A stretch of 64,000 bases of DNA from Fomes fomentarius (taxonomy: Eukaryota > Basidiomycota > Agaricomycetes > Polyporales > Polyporaceae): positions 1,364,001 through 1,428,000 of the forward strand of contig JABYQN010000010.1 of the NCBI GenBank assembly GCA_022606135.1. The letters are read 5' to 3'. A model generated the notes under the pieces. It worked only from the letters and a program-made list of their open reading frames with translations. It was not told the DNA's origin and made no database searches. How positions within the stretch are numbered: position 1 is the stretch's first letter; the number at the start of each line of letters is the position of its first letter. The position numbers and the translations under genes were made by a program. Below, in pieces: positions 47,479 to 58,366 of the stretch.

Positions 47479-50400
47479 TTTATTCTCTCGATCGCCTTGT
47501 ATCAGCGCTGTTCACTCTCATGTATCATCTCGGCCTCGCACTGACGCCCTGTACTGTATCATATCACAAGAGTCAAAGAGTTGTGTGTCATTTCCGGTGA
47601 AGCACAACCCTAGCCATCTCTGTCCTGTCGGCGTTCAGTAGTAAGATTTGCGACCATCGGGCAGAACATAACGATAACTTACGCCAGGACAGTAGCCGTT
47701 GCCGCGAGGCGATCCTCCCAGCACATGCTGCGGTCGCGGAGGATCTGCAGGCTACGGCACGCCGCTGCGGAAACATGACAGGACATGCTATCGATGATAC
47801 CCTGCCGCAGACGTACGTACGAGCCTAACTTAGACTGCGTTCGGCGGATTTCGCTGATGTCTCATGCGCATGACCGCATAGTACGCATGCGTGGGTGCGT
47901 ATGTTTCGAGAGCTGTCAGAGTCTGGGCGGAATATACATGGCATAGCCAGGCGTCGCGCGGCGTTCAGTAACAGGTGATCGCGCATGGCACCAATTGCAT
48001 GACAAAAAGCAGCGATGGCGAGGCAGGCAAGCCCTCCTTCTGTCCTTCTCCCGCCTTCTCGTCGCTCTCAGGCGACATGGAGTCTTCTCACCGAGGGACG
48101 AGATGGACATGGCAGCAGCAGCTAGAACGCGGTGCGCCGTTCCCAGCGCAGATACGACGGGCATAGAACAACTGACATGTTGTCCCATGTCGCCCAACGC
48201 CAAGGTGCCAGGCTCCAGCTTGCCGGGTGAAAATCGAAGAGTCGAAGACGCAAGAACAATAACACGCGACTCGCACGGTGCGCGTGCACATAAGCGTCAT
48301 TATACGTTTAACGATACACGACCAATGCTACTGAGGAGGGGAGGGGCCTGGAGAACTACTAGAACCACTACGTAGTATGCCATAACGTACAGGACAAAGT
48401 TCCCGTTCCCATTCCAGTTCCAGTTCATTAACTCGTCTACGGCAGTCCCGCTGCACCAGCAGGGCCGCGGGAAGACGTACTGCTGCATGGCAGCATGCAA
48501 CACCGAGTAGCGAGCTAGGGGCGGCGCTACGGTAGCCTGAGATCTAGAAGGACTTGCGACGTCAGAGTGCGGCATCCCCACTCAGAGTCACTGGCAGCCG
48601 CAGCGAGGACCCGGGCGCATCATTGTGGACTTGCGCCCGATGTAGGTCGGAGAGGCGAGAGAGAAGGCTTGGACATGCCCTGGCTATACGATTCAAGCAG
48701 AGTTCAGGGGCCCGCGAGTGCTCCCGAGTCGGATTCCGGGCGGTCGAGGCTCGCGAACGTCGAACGTCGGATGTCGAACACCCGAAGTCTCAAGAGGTTC
48801 ATTCGTCACGTTCCATACGCGCACGGAACGCCAGAGGTCTGATATACCCTGGTCATTGTGCGAGCGGTCCACGGAGCCCGACCTGTAATCGGAAAGGTTG
48901 GCCGACACAGTGGGTTTGTTGAACGCTTGCGCTTGTTGGTATTAGTTTAAACCTTGTGTGGAAAGTGTGAAGCGTTGGCAGTGGGACCTGGCGGTCTAAT
49001 CTCTTCACTGTCAGATTTGCGCATGCAGCGAAGCTGTCCCGGTTTGACCAGAATCTTATTACGGCCGAGTGGAACAAGCTCGAGCCCATTCGGCGGGGCA
49101 TCTGGCATGGCCAGCGGCTGAGCAACAAAAATGTACAACGCCGAGGCTCGCCACAAGAGTGTGCGTCACTTTCTGGCCATCCTTGTTGGGCTCGGTGACT
49201 CGCCTCTGATCGACGGCGAGGGAGGATGTCGACGCAATCAAAGGCCGTCAGGAGAGTTCCAGATGTGCGAAAAAGAGACACGTCGACAGATTCAGAACCG
49301 TGCTCGGACACGTGCATGAAGCGCCTCAAAAGATCAGAAGGAAGACAGATACACGAGGTTAACTCGAGGCAAGTCATCTGCAAAAAACAGGAGAAGGTCC
49401 ACCGGCGCAGATCAAGACTGCGCGAATGAGAGGGGAGACCCGAGGACGCGTTGGCATACTGGAACTTGAAGAGGTAAACTGCGGGTCTGGCGAGGGACCC
49501 TTTGGGGATGGGGCGTATTAGCCGACCATAGTCATAATCTTCGCGGATGTTTATGCGCGGGGTGATGGAGTGAACGACGCAATTGTAGGGACGTCAGTGG
49601 CTGGTGAGTGGGCGTATATCGATACCGTGGGGTTCGTAAATTGTCGCATACTCTAATTCATATTGGTTCAGCGCCGCCCGTATATTGCGTGTTGATACGC
49701 GGCCCTGCGACGTCACGAAGGACGGAACTAGAGGGAGCTTAGGATGGTCGGATGCTGGACTCGGCAGGCGTGTACTAAAGAGTAAAGACCGCCATTCTTA
49801 GTGGAGCAACAGAGGATCAAAACGTAAAAAAGAGGAGTATGATGGACGTGTAGGTGCCACGGCGACTGACTACGGTCTTGGGGGCACCCTTGCAGTATAC
49901 ATCATGATGGACACGGAGCTGGACTCAAGCGGAGACGGTAGTGGAATATTGTAGGTGAAGAGACGAGGAACGTTAACGGAGCCGTCGCGGACTCGACTCG
50001 GACGCGGTGCTCGGAAAGGCAATCATTGTTATGAAAGATGACCCGATCAGGCAATGCCGCCTCGAACAGGGAAGAGCTCAGGCCTGATCAGGCGTGCCCC
50101 TGCAACCCCGCCTCTCGCCGCCACTTCTGTGTTGTATATTCTGCTGTAGAGAGAGAGCATGACGGAGAGCAGGTGCTGTGTACTGTACATGGAGCGGCGT
50201 CTAGGTAGCACCGCCCCACGTGGGGAGTGCTGTGGCTGTAGTTAAGGTTGTTGTAGACGAGAAATCAACACGGGGGTGTGGAGGATCGATAGGGAGAGAA
50301 GGAGGATTTGCGGGGATCGATGTGCTGTCGATACACGACGTTTGAGCGTGCAGCGGGGATTTATGAGGGAGGAGGAGCGTTGGCAATCGCGGCCGCGAGA

Positions 50401-50902
50401 GGGGCACGTTGCAATCAGACCCTGAGCTTCTTCCGTAAGGCAGGCGCAAGGCTCACCCCAGCCAGTCCTCCTCCCTCCTCCCTGTCCTCTGCCACCATCC
50501 AAGAGGTCGCCCGTCTTTCGTCTGCTCTCCCACACCCTCCTCGCCCATCTTGCATCAATCCATCCTATCTATCAAGCATCTTGACTCTCGCATTGCATCA
50601 CGACCCCAGTCCGCGCGGTACTTGCAACTGTTTATACCATTCCACCTTTCAATTCTACCTTTCCTAGTCTGCCTGGCTTCCATCGCTTCTCCGCGGTAAC
50701 TCCATCCTAGACCAGGGCTGGTAGCCTCTTGCCATCAAACACCCGCGCCGCACGACTCACGCAACTCAAGCTCGCCTCTTTTTATCCCTCAACATCTAAC
50801 GTCGTCCATCCGGCAACTTATCATTAATTTGTAAGCACGCAGCCCTCCCTCCTCATTTATATCCCCCTTCTCTCTCACCTTGTGCTCACCCCGCGGCCCA
50901 TC
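47479..50902. other. 3.4-kb gene-free region upstream of the CCCH gene
   Basis: No frame shows a conserved protein. The longest (minus strand 48853-49383) is Ser/Arg/Cys-rich and looks random. A short (GTTCCC/CCAGTT)-like degenerate repeat is at 48385-48425 and a small direct repeat of CGAACGTCG-type units lies near 48755-48780. The last 450 bp before 50903 are strongly C/T-rich, as in long fungal 5' leaders, and may be the promoter and 5' UTR of the zinc-finger gene. Confidence 0.4.
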
Positions 50903-53571
50903 ATGTACGAAACAGTTACGACTCCCTTCCTCGACGCAACGAACTTCTACATTCACGACGCTCGCATCCCAATCATCAAAAAGCCCATCCCTCGCTTCGA
51001 TTCCGTGTACATGTTACCAACCACTATGGCTGCTCGACGGACTCCGAACTCTGCTCTTGGCAAAGGTATGTCGCCAGAGTGTCATCAACCTTCTACTACG
51101 ACTGAACCTCGTCCACAGATGTTACGAACGGCACGGGCCATTGGCGGCTCAACTCGAATGGACAATTGGATAACACGGACTGGGATCTTGCAGACGAGAT
51201 TGTCAAACTCCAGATCGGCGGTGATGCCGCTGAGACACAGGTTCGCACTTTCCTCTTTCTTAGCACCGTGTGTCCCGCAGCTGTGTCTTTCCAGGAAGCA
51301 TCTCCGTTAGACACAGCGTCGCAGACGAGTCTTGACTCCATCTCAACTAACTCTCTGGTTCAGAATGCCGCAAATATGATATCCCATTCTCGCGAATCTT
51401 CCGCCGATACCACTGGCTCCAATGGCTCTGCGCTGTCCTCTGCTAGTCAGACCCTGCGCGCCCCGCCCATGACCCCACTCAAAGTAGGCGCCGTAGGCGA
51501 ATCGAGGAACCGCCCGCATTCCTACAGTGGCGGCCTGTCCAGTACTGATCTCGTCCGGCTACAACAGGCTGGTGGAAGCCCTGGGAACACCGACCCTTGG
51601 TCCTCGCCCCACGGCACTCCTGAGAGGCAGCAGCAAGCCGACCAGCCGACGTACCCTTCACTTTTGGCCTCCCAGAACGGCTCCGCAACGCGGTTCGCGG
51701 AGCAATTGCAAGGTAATGCGCTCTCACGGTCACAGGAGGAGCTCTCTGGAGACTTCCAGGGACAAAATCAGCAACGGCAGTTCCCCATTCCAGTTAACGT
51801 ACCTCCCGCGGGTGCGCCCCCTACCTTCGTGCACGGTCGGCCACCAAATGTGGCGACGAACATCCCTTATCGCCAGCCGCCGCCTCGAGGCTTCAACCCG
51901 GCCATCCCCCCAGTGGTTCCGAGCCCGACTAACTTCGGTGCCTACCCGGCGCCAGTCCACCCGGGAGCGATGCCTATGGCCAACCCTCAACAGGAGTTGT
52001 ACAACATGATGTTGCCCACACCACCGCTCGATAACCCTACCATGGCACGTCTTCAACAACAATCTGGCGTCTTCCAACGTACTCACCAACATTCTGCTTC
52101 GGACCCTGCTTCTCTTCGCGATCCTGCTACCCTTGCTATGCTGAACAATGCTTTCGCCGCCGGTCAGATGTACGGGCCGGCCATGGCGCCCCCTACGTTG
52201 TCCATGTTCTCGAACCAGTTTTATGGAGCTCCAGGAACAGAGCCATACCCGTCGCCTGAAATTGCTGCAGCTCAGATGATGGCACAGCTTCAAGCGCAAT
52301 ACACAGGTCCGTACGGTGTTCCGTTCACCGCTCAAGGCATACCCATCAACCACACAGGTGGGTCGCACACGAACACTAACGCTGGCAACGGGCCAAGCGC
52401 GAACAATCGCAAGTTGGGTTTGTACAAGACAGAACTCTGCAGGAGCTGGGAGGAGAAGGGGAGCTGTCGGTATGGGGCCAAGTGCCAGTTTGCCCATGGT
52501 GAAGAAGAGTTGCGGAAGGTTCAGCGGCACCCTAAGGTTCGTTCTCAGCGTCCGTTCAACGTTTACTAGTCCGTGCCCTGATCTTTTTCACCGATTCGCA
52601 CAGTACAAGACGGAGATTTGCAGAGTACGTTCTCATCCGCAGCGCTGCCGTCACGGATCCAGTCACTCACTTCTGTTTCTCTACTTATCGTACAGACGTT
52701 CTGGGTGTCCGGCTCGTGTCCTTATGGCAAGAGGTGCTGCTTCATCCACACTGAGCTTCCTGCTTCTGGTGGACCACCTGGCGCCGATGGGGCTCCTCCT
52801 CCGGCCAACACGGACGGTCGTGCGCGTTCGTCGAGCACAAACAGTGACCCCAACGAACCTTCAAGCTCACTTCTAGCGCGCATATCTGCGAAGCGTACGC
52901 AGGAGACTGCAAACAACTCCGGCCCCGGCAGTGTCAGCACGACCCCACCGTCGGCAGGTATAGCAGTCAGCGGGCGGCCCGGCTCGTTGCGCGTCAACAC
53001 GGATGTGGCAGACCCAGCGATCTCGAAACAAAACAAGTCCGCGTACCCGACGTTCGCTCACAACGGCATCCTCATGTCTTCTGGGGAGGAGACCGGTGGA
53101 CGGTCGCCTGGTCCTGTGACGGCTGGCCCTGACTTTGGAAGACACGCGAGTTCCAGGCTGGACATCGTGGGCTCGCAGGTATGTGCATGCCGTACGGTCA
53201 TGATCTGCGATAACACTTTGCTGAGAAAGTTTTCCTTGCAGCGTGGCGGCCCGAAGACTGCCGTGAACCCCAACATGCGCCACTCGTTCAACGGGAGCGA
53301 CATTCAGCTCGACCTCGGCAGCGTCTCAAACACGCCCACGGCAGCGAACCCCAGCTCGACGCTCAACGCGTCTCCAGAGCCGCCGAAGGTGTCCCGGATT
53401 AACGGGCACGTGCGCTCGGGCAGCGCGGGCAACTGGGGCGCCGCAACCAGGACGAGCCACCTCACGGCCTACCCTCTCTCGTCCATCCCCGGAGGCGAGC
53501 TGAAGACCAATTCCCCGTGGGCAGATTACAGCGTCGGTTCCTCACGCCTTGCTGAGAAAAACTGGGCCTAA
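50903..53571 (+). CDS. Tandem CCCH zinc-finger protein, TTP/TIS11 family (mRNA decay regulator)
   Basis: Family members (TTP, yeast Cth1/Cth2, fission yeast Zfs1) bind AU-rich elements in 3' UTRs and recruit deadenylases. ATG 50903 ([20 protein letters not shown]). After two introns comes a long Ser/Pro/Gln-rich region ([34 protein letters not shown]). Finger 1: [28 protein letters not shown]; linker [13 protein letters not shown]; finger 2: YKTEICR on its own 21-nt exon, then [18 protein letters not shown]. Both are C-x8-C-x5-C-x3-H with the canonical lead-in and an 18-residue spacing typical of the family. The tail is Ser-rich and has one more intron (after DIVGSQ), ending [13 protein letters not shown] at 53571. 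An upstream GTG in frame at 50882 is not a plausible start. Downstream decay of iron-, mating- or stress-related mRNAs is family knowledge; targets here are unknown. Confidence 0.92.
52604..52624 (+). other. 21-nt microexon encoding YKTEICR of finger 2
   Basis: Flanked by phase-0 introns 52537-52603 and 52625-52695. It carries the RNA-contacting lead-in and the first zinc-ligand Cys of finger 2. Skipping keeps the frame but deletes that Cys. Confidence 0.8.
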
Positions 53572-54550
53572 GCACCCGTGGCCGTGCCAGGGTGGTGACG
53601 GTGGGGACACCTTGTCAATGGCGTCGTCTCTGGAGGCGAATGGGGGATCTGGACCCTCACGTTCCCGTCCGCTTGCGACCCTGGTGCGTTGACAGAGCCC
53701 ATGCTCTCTCTCATACCTAGAACGTTGTGAATTCGCCCCGGACAACACCAGCAGCAACCGCTCACCATCCCCCTCCCCTCCTTACTCACGTGTTCGCTCA
53801 TGTTTTCTGTAGTCTTTGTTTTGCCCTTTCGCTCCTCGTCTCTCGTCGCTCACCTTCTCTCTGTCCGCTCATCCTCGTCGAAGCAAGTTTGACTTATTCC
53901 TACTCTCTTGACAATCTCCGGATAGCTAGCTCACTACATCTCTCTCTTCATCACCACCACCACCACCATCGTCGACGTCCGCACATGTTATCTTATGACA
54001 TTAATACATCACGCTTATGCTTCCCTCGCTCCTTACCATTCTTTGTGGCGTTGCGTGGCATACGGTTAGCGCGTCGTAAGAGAGTTTGCGAACGTCTGAC
54101 GGTGGTACCGGGAGAAGACCTAGTACGTGTTGTTTTCCATTCTTCCCATGCACCATTGGTATACACTAGAGAGCCAGCAGTACGACAGCAAGTACGTGAT
54201 GTTTCTATCTACCGAAGTGTCAACGGGCCGGCGGAATTGAGGTAACTTAGCGTTAGCGATACGGTGAGAAGCACTACGGGAGGGGGTATAGAACAATGTG
54301 CTAAACCAAGTACAATTTGTATGAGGGGCCGCGAGTTAGATCTAGAAGATACAGAGAGCTTGGAAAACCCGCGAAACTGCCGCGAACCCCGCGATCGCGC
54401 CTCGGTTCGTGTCAAAGCACACACACACGCCGCACAGAGCGCGGACCGCAAGCAAAGCGAGAGGGCGAGAACAAAGGGAAGCACTTCGGCAGCCCAGAAG
54501 AAGGGGGGCGAGCAGGAAAGGAAGAACTGTGCGTGGCGAGTGGTGGCCCC
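53572..54550. other. Tail-to-tail region, CCCH gene / choline kinase
   Basis: 979 bp without a supported gene. C/T-rich from 53740 to 53900, with a (CAC)n microsatellite at about 53952-53969. Plus-strand frames continuing past 54264 are antisense to choline kinase. Likely 3' UTRs and spacer. Confidence 0.4.
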
Positions 54551-56401
54551 CTACGGAACGGGGAGCCCAGGGATGGCCAAGGCGCGCAGTTCGCGGCGGA
54601 AGCGCTCCATGCGGCAGAGGGCGTAGCCGAGGTAGTCGAATTCAGGTTCGCCGTCCTTCCCTTCCACAAACTCGCGGGCCTGCACGATGCCCCAGACAGC
54701 CCACATTCCGTGCGATGCCGGGCTCCAGACGCGAACCTGGCTGTCGAGCCGATCCATCTCCGCCGCGAGCGCGTCCGCGGAGAGATCAGGCGCGAGCGAG
54801 GGCTCGGGCGCGTCGATGTGGCAGCCAGTGTGGGTGAGGTACGCGCGGTAGAAGTTCTGGCGCTCCTCAAGGGTTGGGTAGCGGGCGGGATCTAGGATGT
54901 GCGGTGTGGGGCCGTGGTAATCTACCGTCCACTCGTGGAAGTGGTTCGCGATATCAAAGGCGGCAGGGTTTGGAGAGGCGTACTCAAAGTCCACCACAAT
55001 GATCTGCGCCGCCCATACGTCCGATGAATTGGGAGTTGCGGTGAGAGTGTTGCGGAAGCAGGGCAGCACGCGCGTGTGATCATAACAAAAAGGTGATAGT
55101 GTGGAAGCGGAAGAAGGGTGCAGAGCGTCAGTAAAATTGCTTCGCGGCACTCCGTAAAAGCAGGAAAAGTGCTGACCTGACGATGGGCTGTCTGGCCTTC
55201 CTTGAGCGTCCGCAATCGCAAAAGGTTGCCGTACTGCGCATCATTGTGCGAGAATACCCGCCTTCCCGTGCCTTCCGTCTTCTCCTTCTGATACAGCCAT
55301 TGCATGTACAGGTGCCACTCGTGCGCAAACCTATCGAGGTCAAGGTTTTCGCCAACTTCAGTAGGAGCGCTAGGCAAGGCAAGGACTTCTCGCGCTACCG
55401 GAAGCCACAACTGCACATTCTTCTTCACTCCAAGCCGGACACCTCTCTCCGGACCATCGGCAGACTGAGCATCGTATTCGACAGCGTCAATGTCCACGCC
55501 ATGCAATTCTGCCATTCGTGCGCCAATCCACGAGCTGGTTTCAGGGTCGCGAAGGTCGGCAGCTGTTAACGCAGTGGAATCAAAGTATTCCTCCACACGG
55601 CCATTCTCGAACGTGCCATAGACGCGAGGACCGATGTGGTACTTGGACGACAAGACGTGGAGAGTGTGAAGCTCGCGGGGCGGGAAATGAGGGAGCCAGA
55701 GGAGGGGCCGTAAATACGCAAGAGCAGTGTGCGCGTATTCGGCACCGACGTGCAGGAAACGAAGAATACGGCATTGGTGAGAGAGCCGGAAACTTTCTGA
55801 ATGGTGACGTCGGCTGGTGTAATTTCCGTTTTGGTCCATGAGGGGACACGGATGGTTCGAAGAATGGTGACAAGTTGTTCGACGAAGGGAGTAGTCTTGT
55901 AACGTCTGTAGAGCAAGGTATGAGGACAGATGACAAAGGGTGAAGCGTACAGAGGCCAGACCAGGATGACTACGCCGTCCTGTCCCACTCGTGATTAGCT
56001 TGTCGGAGGGCGGTACCGCCTGCATGTGGTACACTACTATATACTCACCGGGCCTCTAGTCTGAACGCGGCGTGCCGAAGACCGTCCACCCTGACAACAT
56101 CCACGTCGACATCGTCGAAGGGGATTGAGAGCGAAGAGGAGGAGCAGGCAGGAGACGTGGCGACGGAGGCGACGGAAGCATTGTCGGGTGCGGTACGAGA
56201 GGAGCTCGTAGACGACCTGCTTAATGGGATTGCGCTCGGCCGGAATTTACCCAAGGATGGGGAGGGCGCAAGGTCAGGGCCAATGGTGGGCGGCATGGAA
56301 TCCTGGTTGGAGCGGAAGACGATGGCAACTTGGCGAAGGGCGTGGATGAATTGACTGTAAAAGGATGACCTTGAACGGGATTTAGAGGGAGATGGTTCCA
56401 T
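54551..56401 (-). CDS. Choline/ethanolamine kinase, with an apparent 1-nt frameshift
   Basis: First enzyme of the CDP-choline (Kennedy) pathway, phosphorylating choline or ethanolamine with ATP. ATG 56401 (MEPSPSKSRSRSSFYSQFIH); a Ser-rich N-terminal extension; intron; RYKTTPFVEQLVTILRTIRV, then VSGSLTNAVFFVSC and TRTLLLRIYGPSSGSLISR. The frame then changes: RELHTLHVLSSKYHIGPRVY and GTFENGRVEEYFDSTALTA continue in another frame with no intron able to bridge. Then GRRVFSHNDAQYGNLL (kinase HNDxxxxN catalytic motif) and, after an intron, IIVVDFEYASPNPAAFDIAN with the metal-binding Asp, HFHEWTVDYHGPTPHILDPA, and the C terminus ALAIPGLPVP. All catalytic residues are present. The break lies at a G4 run (55677-55680, plus-strand reading), so assembly error or a recent mutation are both possible. 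Confidence 0.88.
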
Positions 56402-58366
56402 GGAGGAGAGGATGTAGTACCGTCTGCGCAGAAAGCGAAAGTCGGAGGTGGTCGTTGGGAGAAGAGGACGAGATGAGAGTCACACGAGCGACGAGGACCA
56501 AGCCTTGGACGCAGACTGATGTGGAGCCCCAAGCCACAATGACTCGTGGGAAATCCTGTCATCGCATATCACTATCACAAGCCTCCTCCGGCTTATCTCT
56601 ACTTATCGGCCACTTATCTCTGACAAGTCCGGCTATCATCCCAATGTCACTGTCACTGTCAGCGGCTGCGACACTCGAAGGCCATGCACCGGCAGACACT
56701 CGAAGGCTGGCATGAGCACCGATGCGGAGAGAGCAATATCTCACTTTGTCCGACTTGCTCAATTTCGGCGACGTCGACCAGCTGTCCACGGTCGGCGTGC
56801 CAGTCCACCGTATCACCGCACCGCGCGTCATCAAACGCTTCGACGACGCCACAGTGGTCAGCTTCAGGCCACGCCCCCTCAAGCGGCAACCTGCTCAAGC
56901 GGCAACCTGCCAGTTCACCTCGTTCGGAGCGTCCTCCTGATCAGGAGCGTAGTGCGGACCTGACCCTGTTCCCTCTTACTCTTCCGAATCCCAGCTTTCC
57001 GAGCCACAAATTTCTGCACCCGCAGCTCATGAGCTGCACGCACCGTTCTCGAATTCTCTCTCTCAAAAATCCATTCCCGTCAACTGATCATTTCCCCGCC
57101 GAAATGGGGTTTGAGCTTCGTCTCATAAGCGACACCTTCGCTCACCCTTCCTTCTCACTCCGCAATACCGCAGCCTTCCCCGCAAGGTATAGCACTCTCT
57201 TCTCATTCGATGTCCGCCCAGCTGTCTTGAAAGAGTTCGCCCAGCCACCCATCCTTCCGCAATATCCGACACCCCCAAGTACGTTCTTATGCCGTAATTG
57301 ACCTCGCATCTACGTCCCGTACCATCCGCTCCTCCACAAGGTAATTCCAGTAGACCGACATTGCATGCTTCGACCGAGTCCAGACCGTCGCCATCCACTC
57401 TCTCCTACACCCACACGAGGCTGCTCGATCCTTCCTACGCGCCTTCCTTGGACCATTCTCCCCTCGCCCGACCGTAGCGGGCTTCCGAAGGCTGATGAGG
57501 GCGCACGTCATGCCATCTCCCTTGGTATTTAGTTACCATCAACGTCGCCCCTCCGTGTCACCCAGCCCACGGCTCACTGTCTTCGAATTGTAAACGACGG
57601 GCCCCTTGCTGTCTGCTTCTCAAAACCCCCGAAGAAGGGGTCGTCAGCTCAATGTCGAATCAGCAGACAGACTTCCCCAGGCTATCTGACGCCTCGACAC
57701 GTCTGTTCGGTGGTGCGTCTCCCCTGCTATGTGTATTATAACCTTATCTCATTGCCAATCTCAAGAACCAATCAGTCCTCTCAGCTGGGACTGATCCAGA
57801 CTCGCCGCTGCCCAGTGACCCCAGTCCCCCGTCCGCGGTCTTTGCTAGTCGCCTCGCCGACCTTTTCCCCGGGCTTCGGCGCTTACTCCCAGACAGACAT
57901 TGCCATGCGGCATTCACTTTCGCGGAAGCCTACCCGACGATTATGCCTAAAGCTTCGTAGGCGATAGTTGACAGTAGCCTCGTGGTCTTCCGCGACCTGC
58001 CAACGTGCCCGCGTACTACTTCGCTCCCGCTCCCTCGGTCCTCCCGCGCCCGGACAATCCTCCCGCCTTCTAAGCGGTTGGTGCGCTCCGTAATATGACC
58101 CTGGACTTGTAGTAGTGGTATCGGCTACGGGTTGCTGATGCATCCTGCTGACAGCCTCCGCTGCCTCTGAATGTTATACACGTCCTCCAATACACCTCGT
58201 GATGCATTTTGGTATCTGTTGTGCACAAACTCTATGTTGCATGCATGAATGTGGAAGTGTCCATCGAATCGTAGGGGGGAGGGGCAATAAGGATACTGAG
58301 AAGACACAGAAGGCCAATTGAAGGGGGCCCCACGAGGCAAACTAACCCATTGCGACAACAGAAGTT
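56402..58366. other. About 2 kb with no supported gene
   Basis: Between divergent choline kinase and the 3' end of the MFS gene. One plus-strand frame at 56722-56940 (MRREQYLTLSDLLNFGDVDQ...) has a somewhat protein-like look but is short and carries an exact 16-bp tandem duplication; a frame at 56684-57301 overlaps it. Neither shows a recognised domain. The remainder (57300-58360) is C/T-rich with no signal. Confidence 0.35.
56878..56909 (+). repeat. Tandem 16-bp duplication
   Basis: CTCAAGCGGCAACCTG occurs twice head to tail at 56878-56893 and 56894-56909. Confidence 0.85.

Noticed and set aside
48853..49383. 176-residue minus-strand frame in the 3.4-kb spacer
   Set aside because: No recognisable motif, no introns or neighbours that fit, composition close to random translation.
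51730..52530. 266-residue minus-strand frame
   Set aside because: Lies antisense within the CCCH gene exon; composition (Arg/His/Leu/Val) is that of a shadow frame and it shows no domain.
53952..53969. (CAC)n microsatellite
   Set aside because: Short simple repeat in the 3' spacer; no wider structure.
54264..54895. Long Arg/Glu-rich plus-strand frames
   Set aside because: Overlap the choline kinase C-terminal exon in antisense; no independent support.
56684..57301. 205-residue plus-strand frame
   Set aside because: Ser/Pro/Cys/His-rich, low-quality composition; overlaps a better-looking alternative frame.
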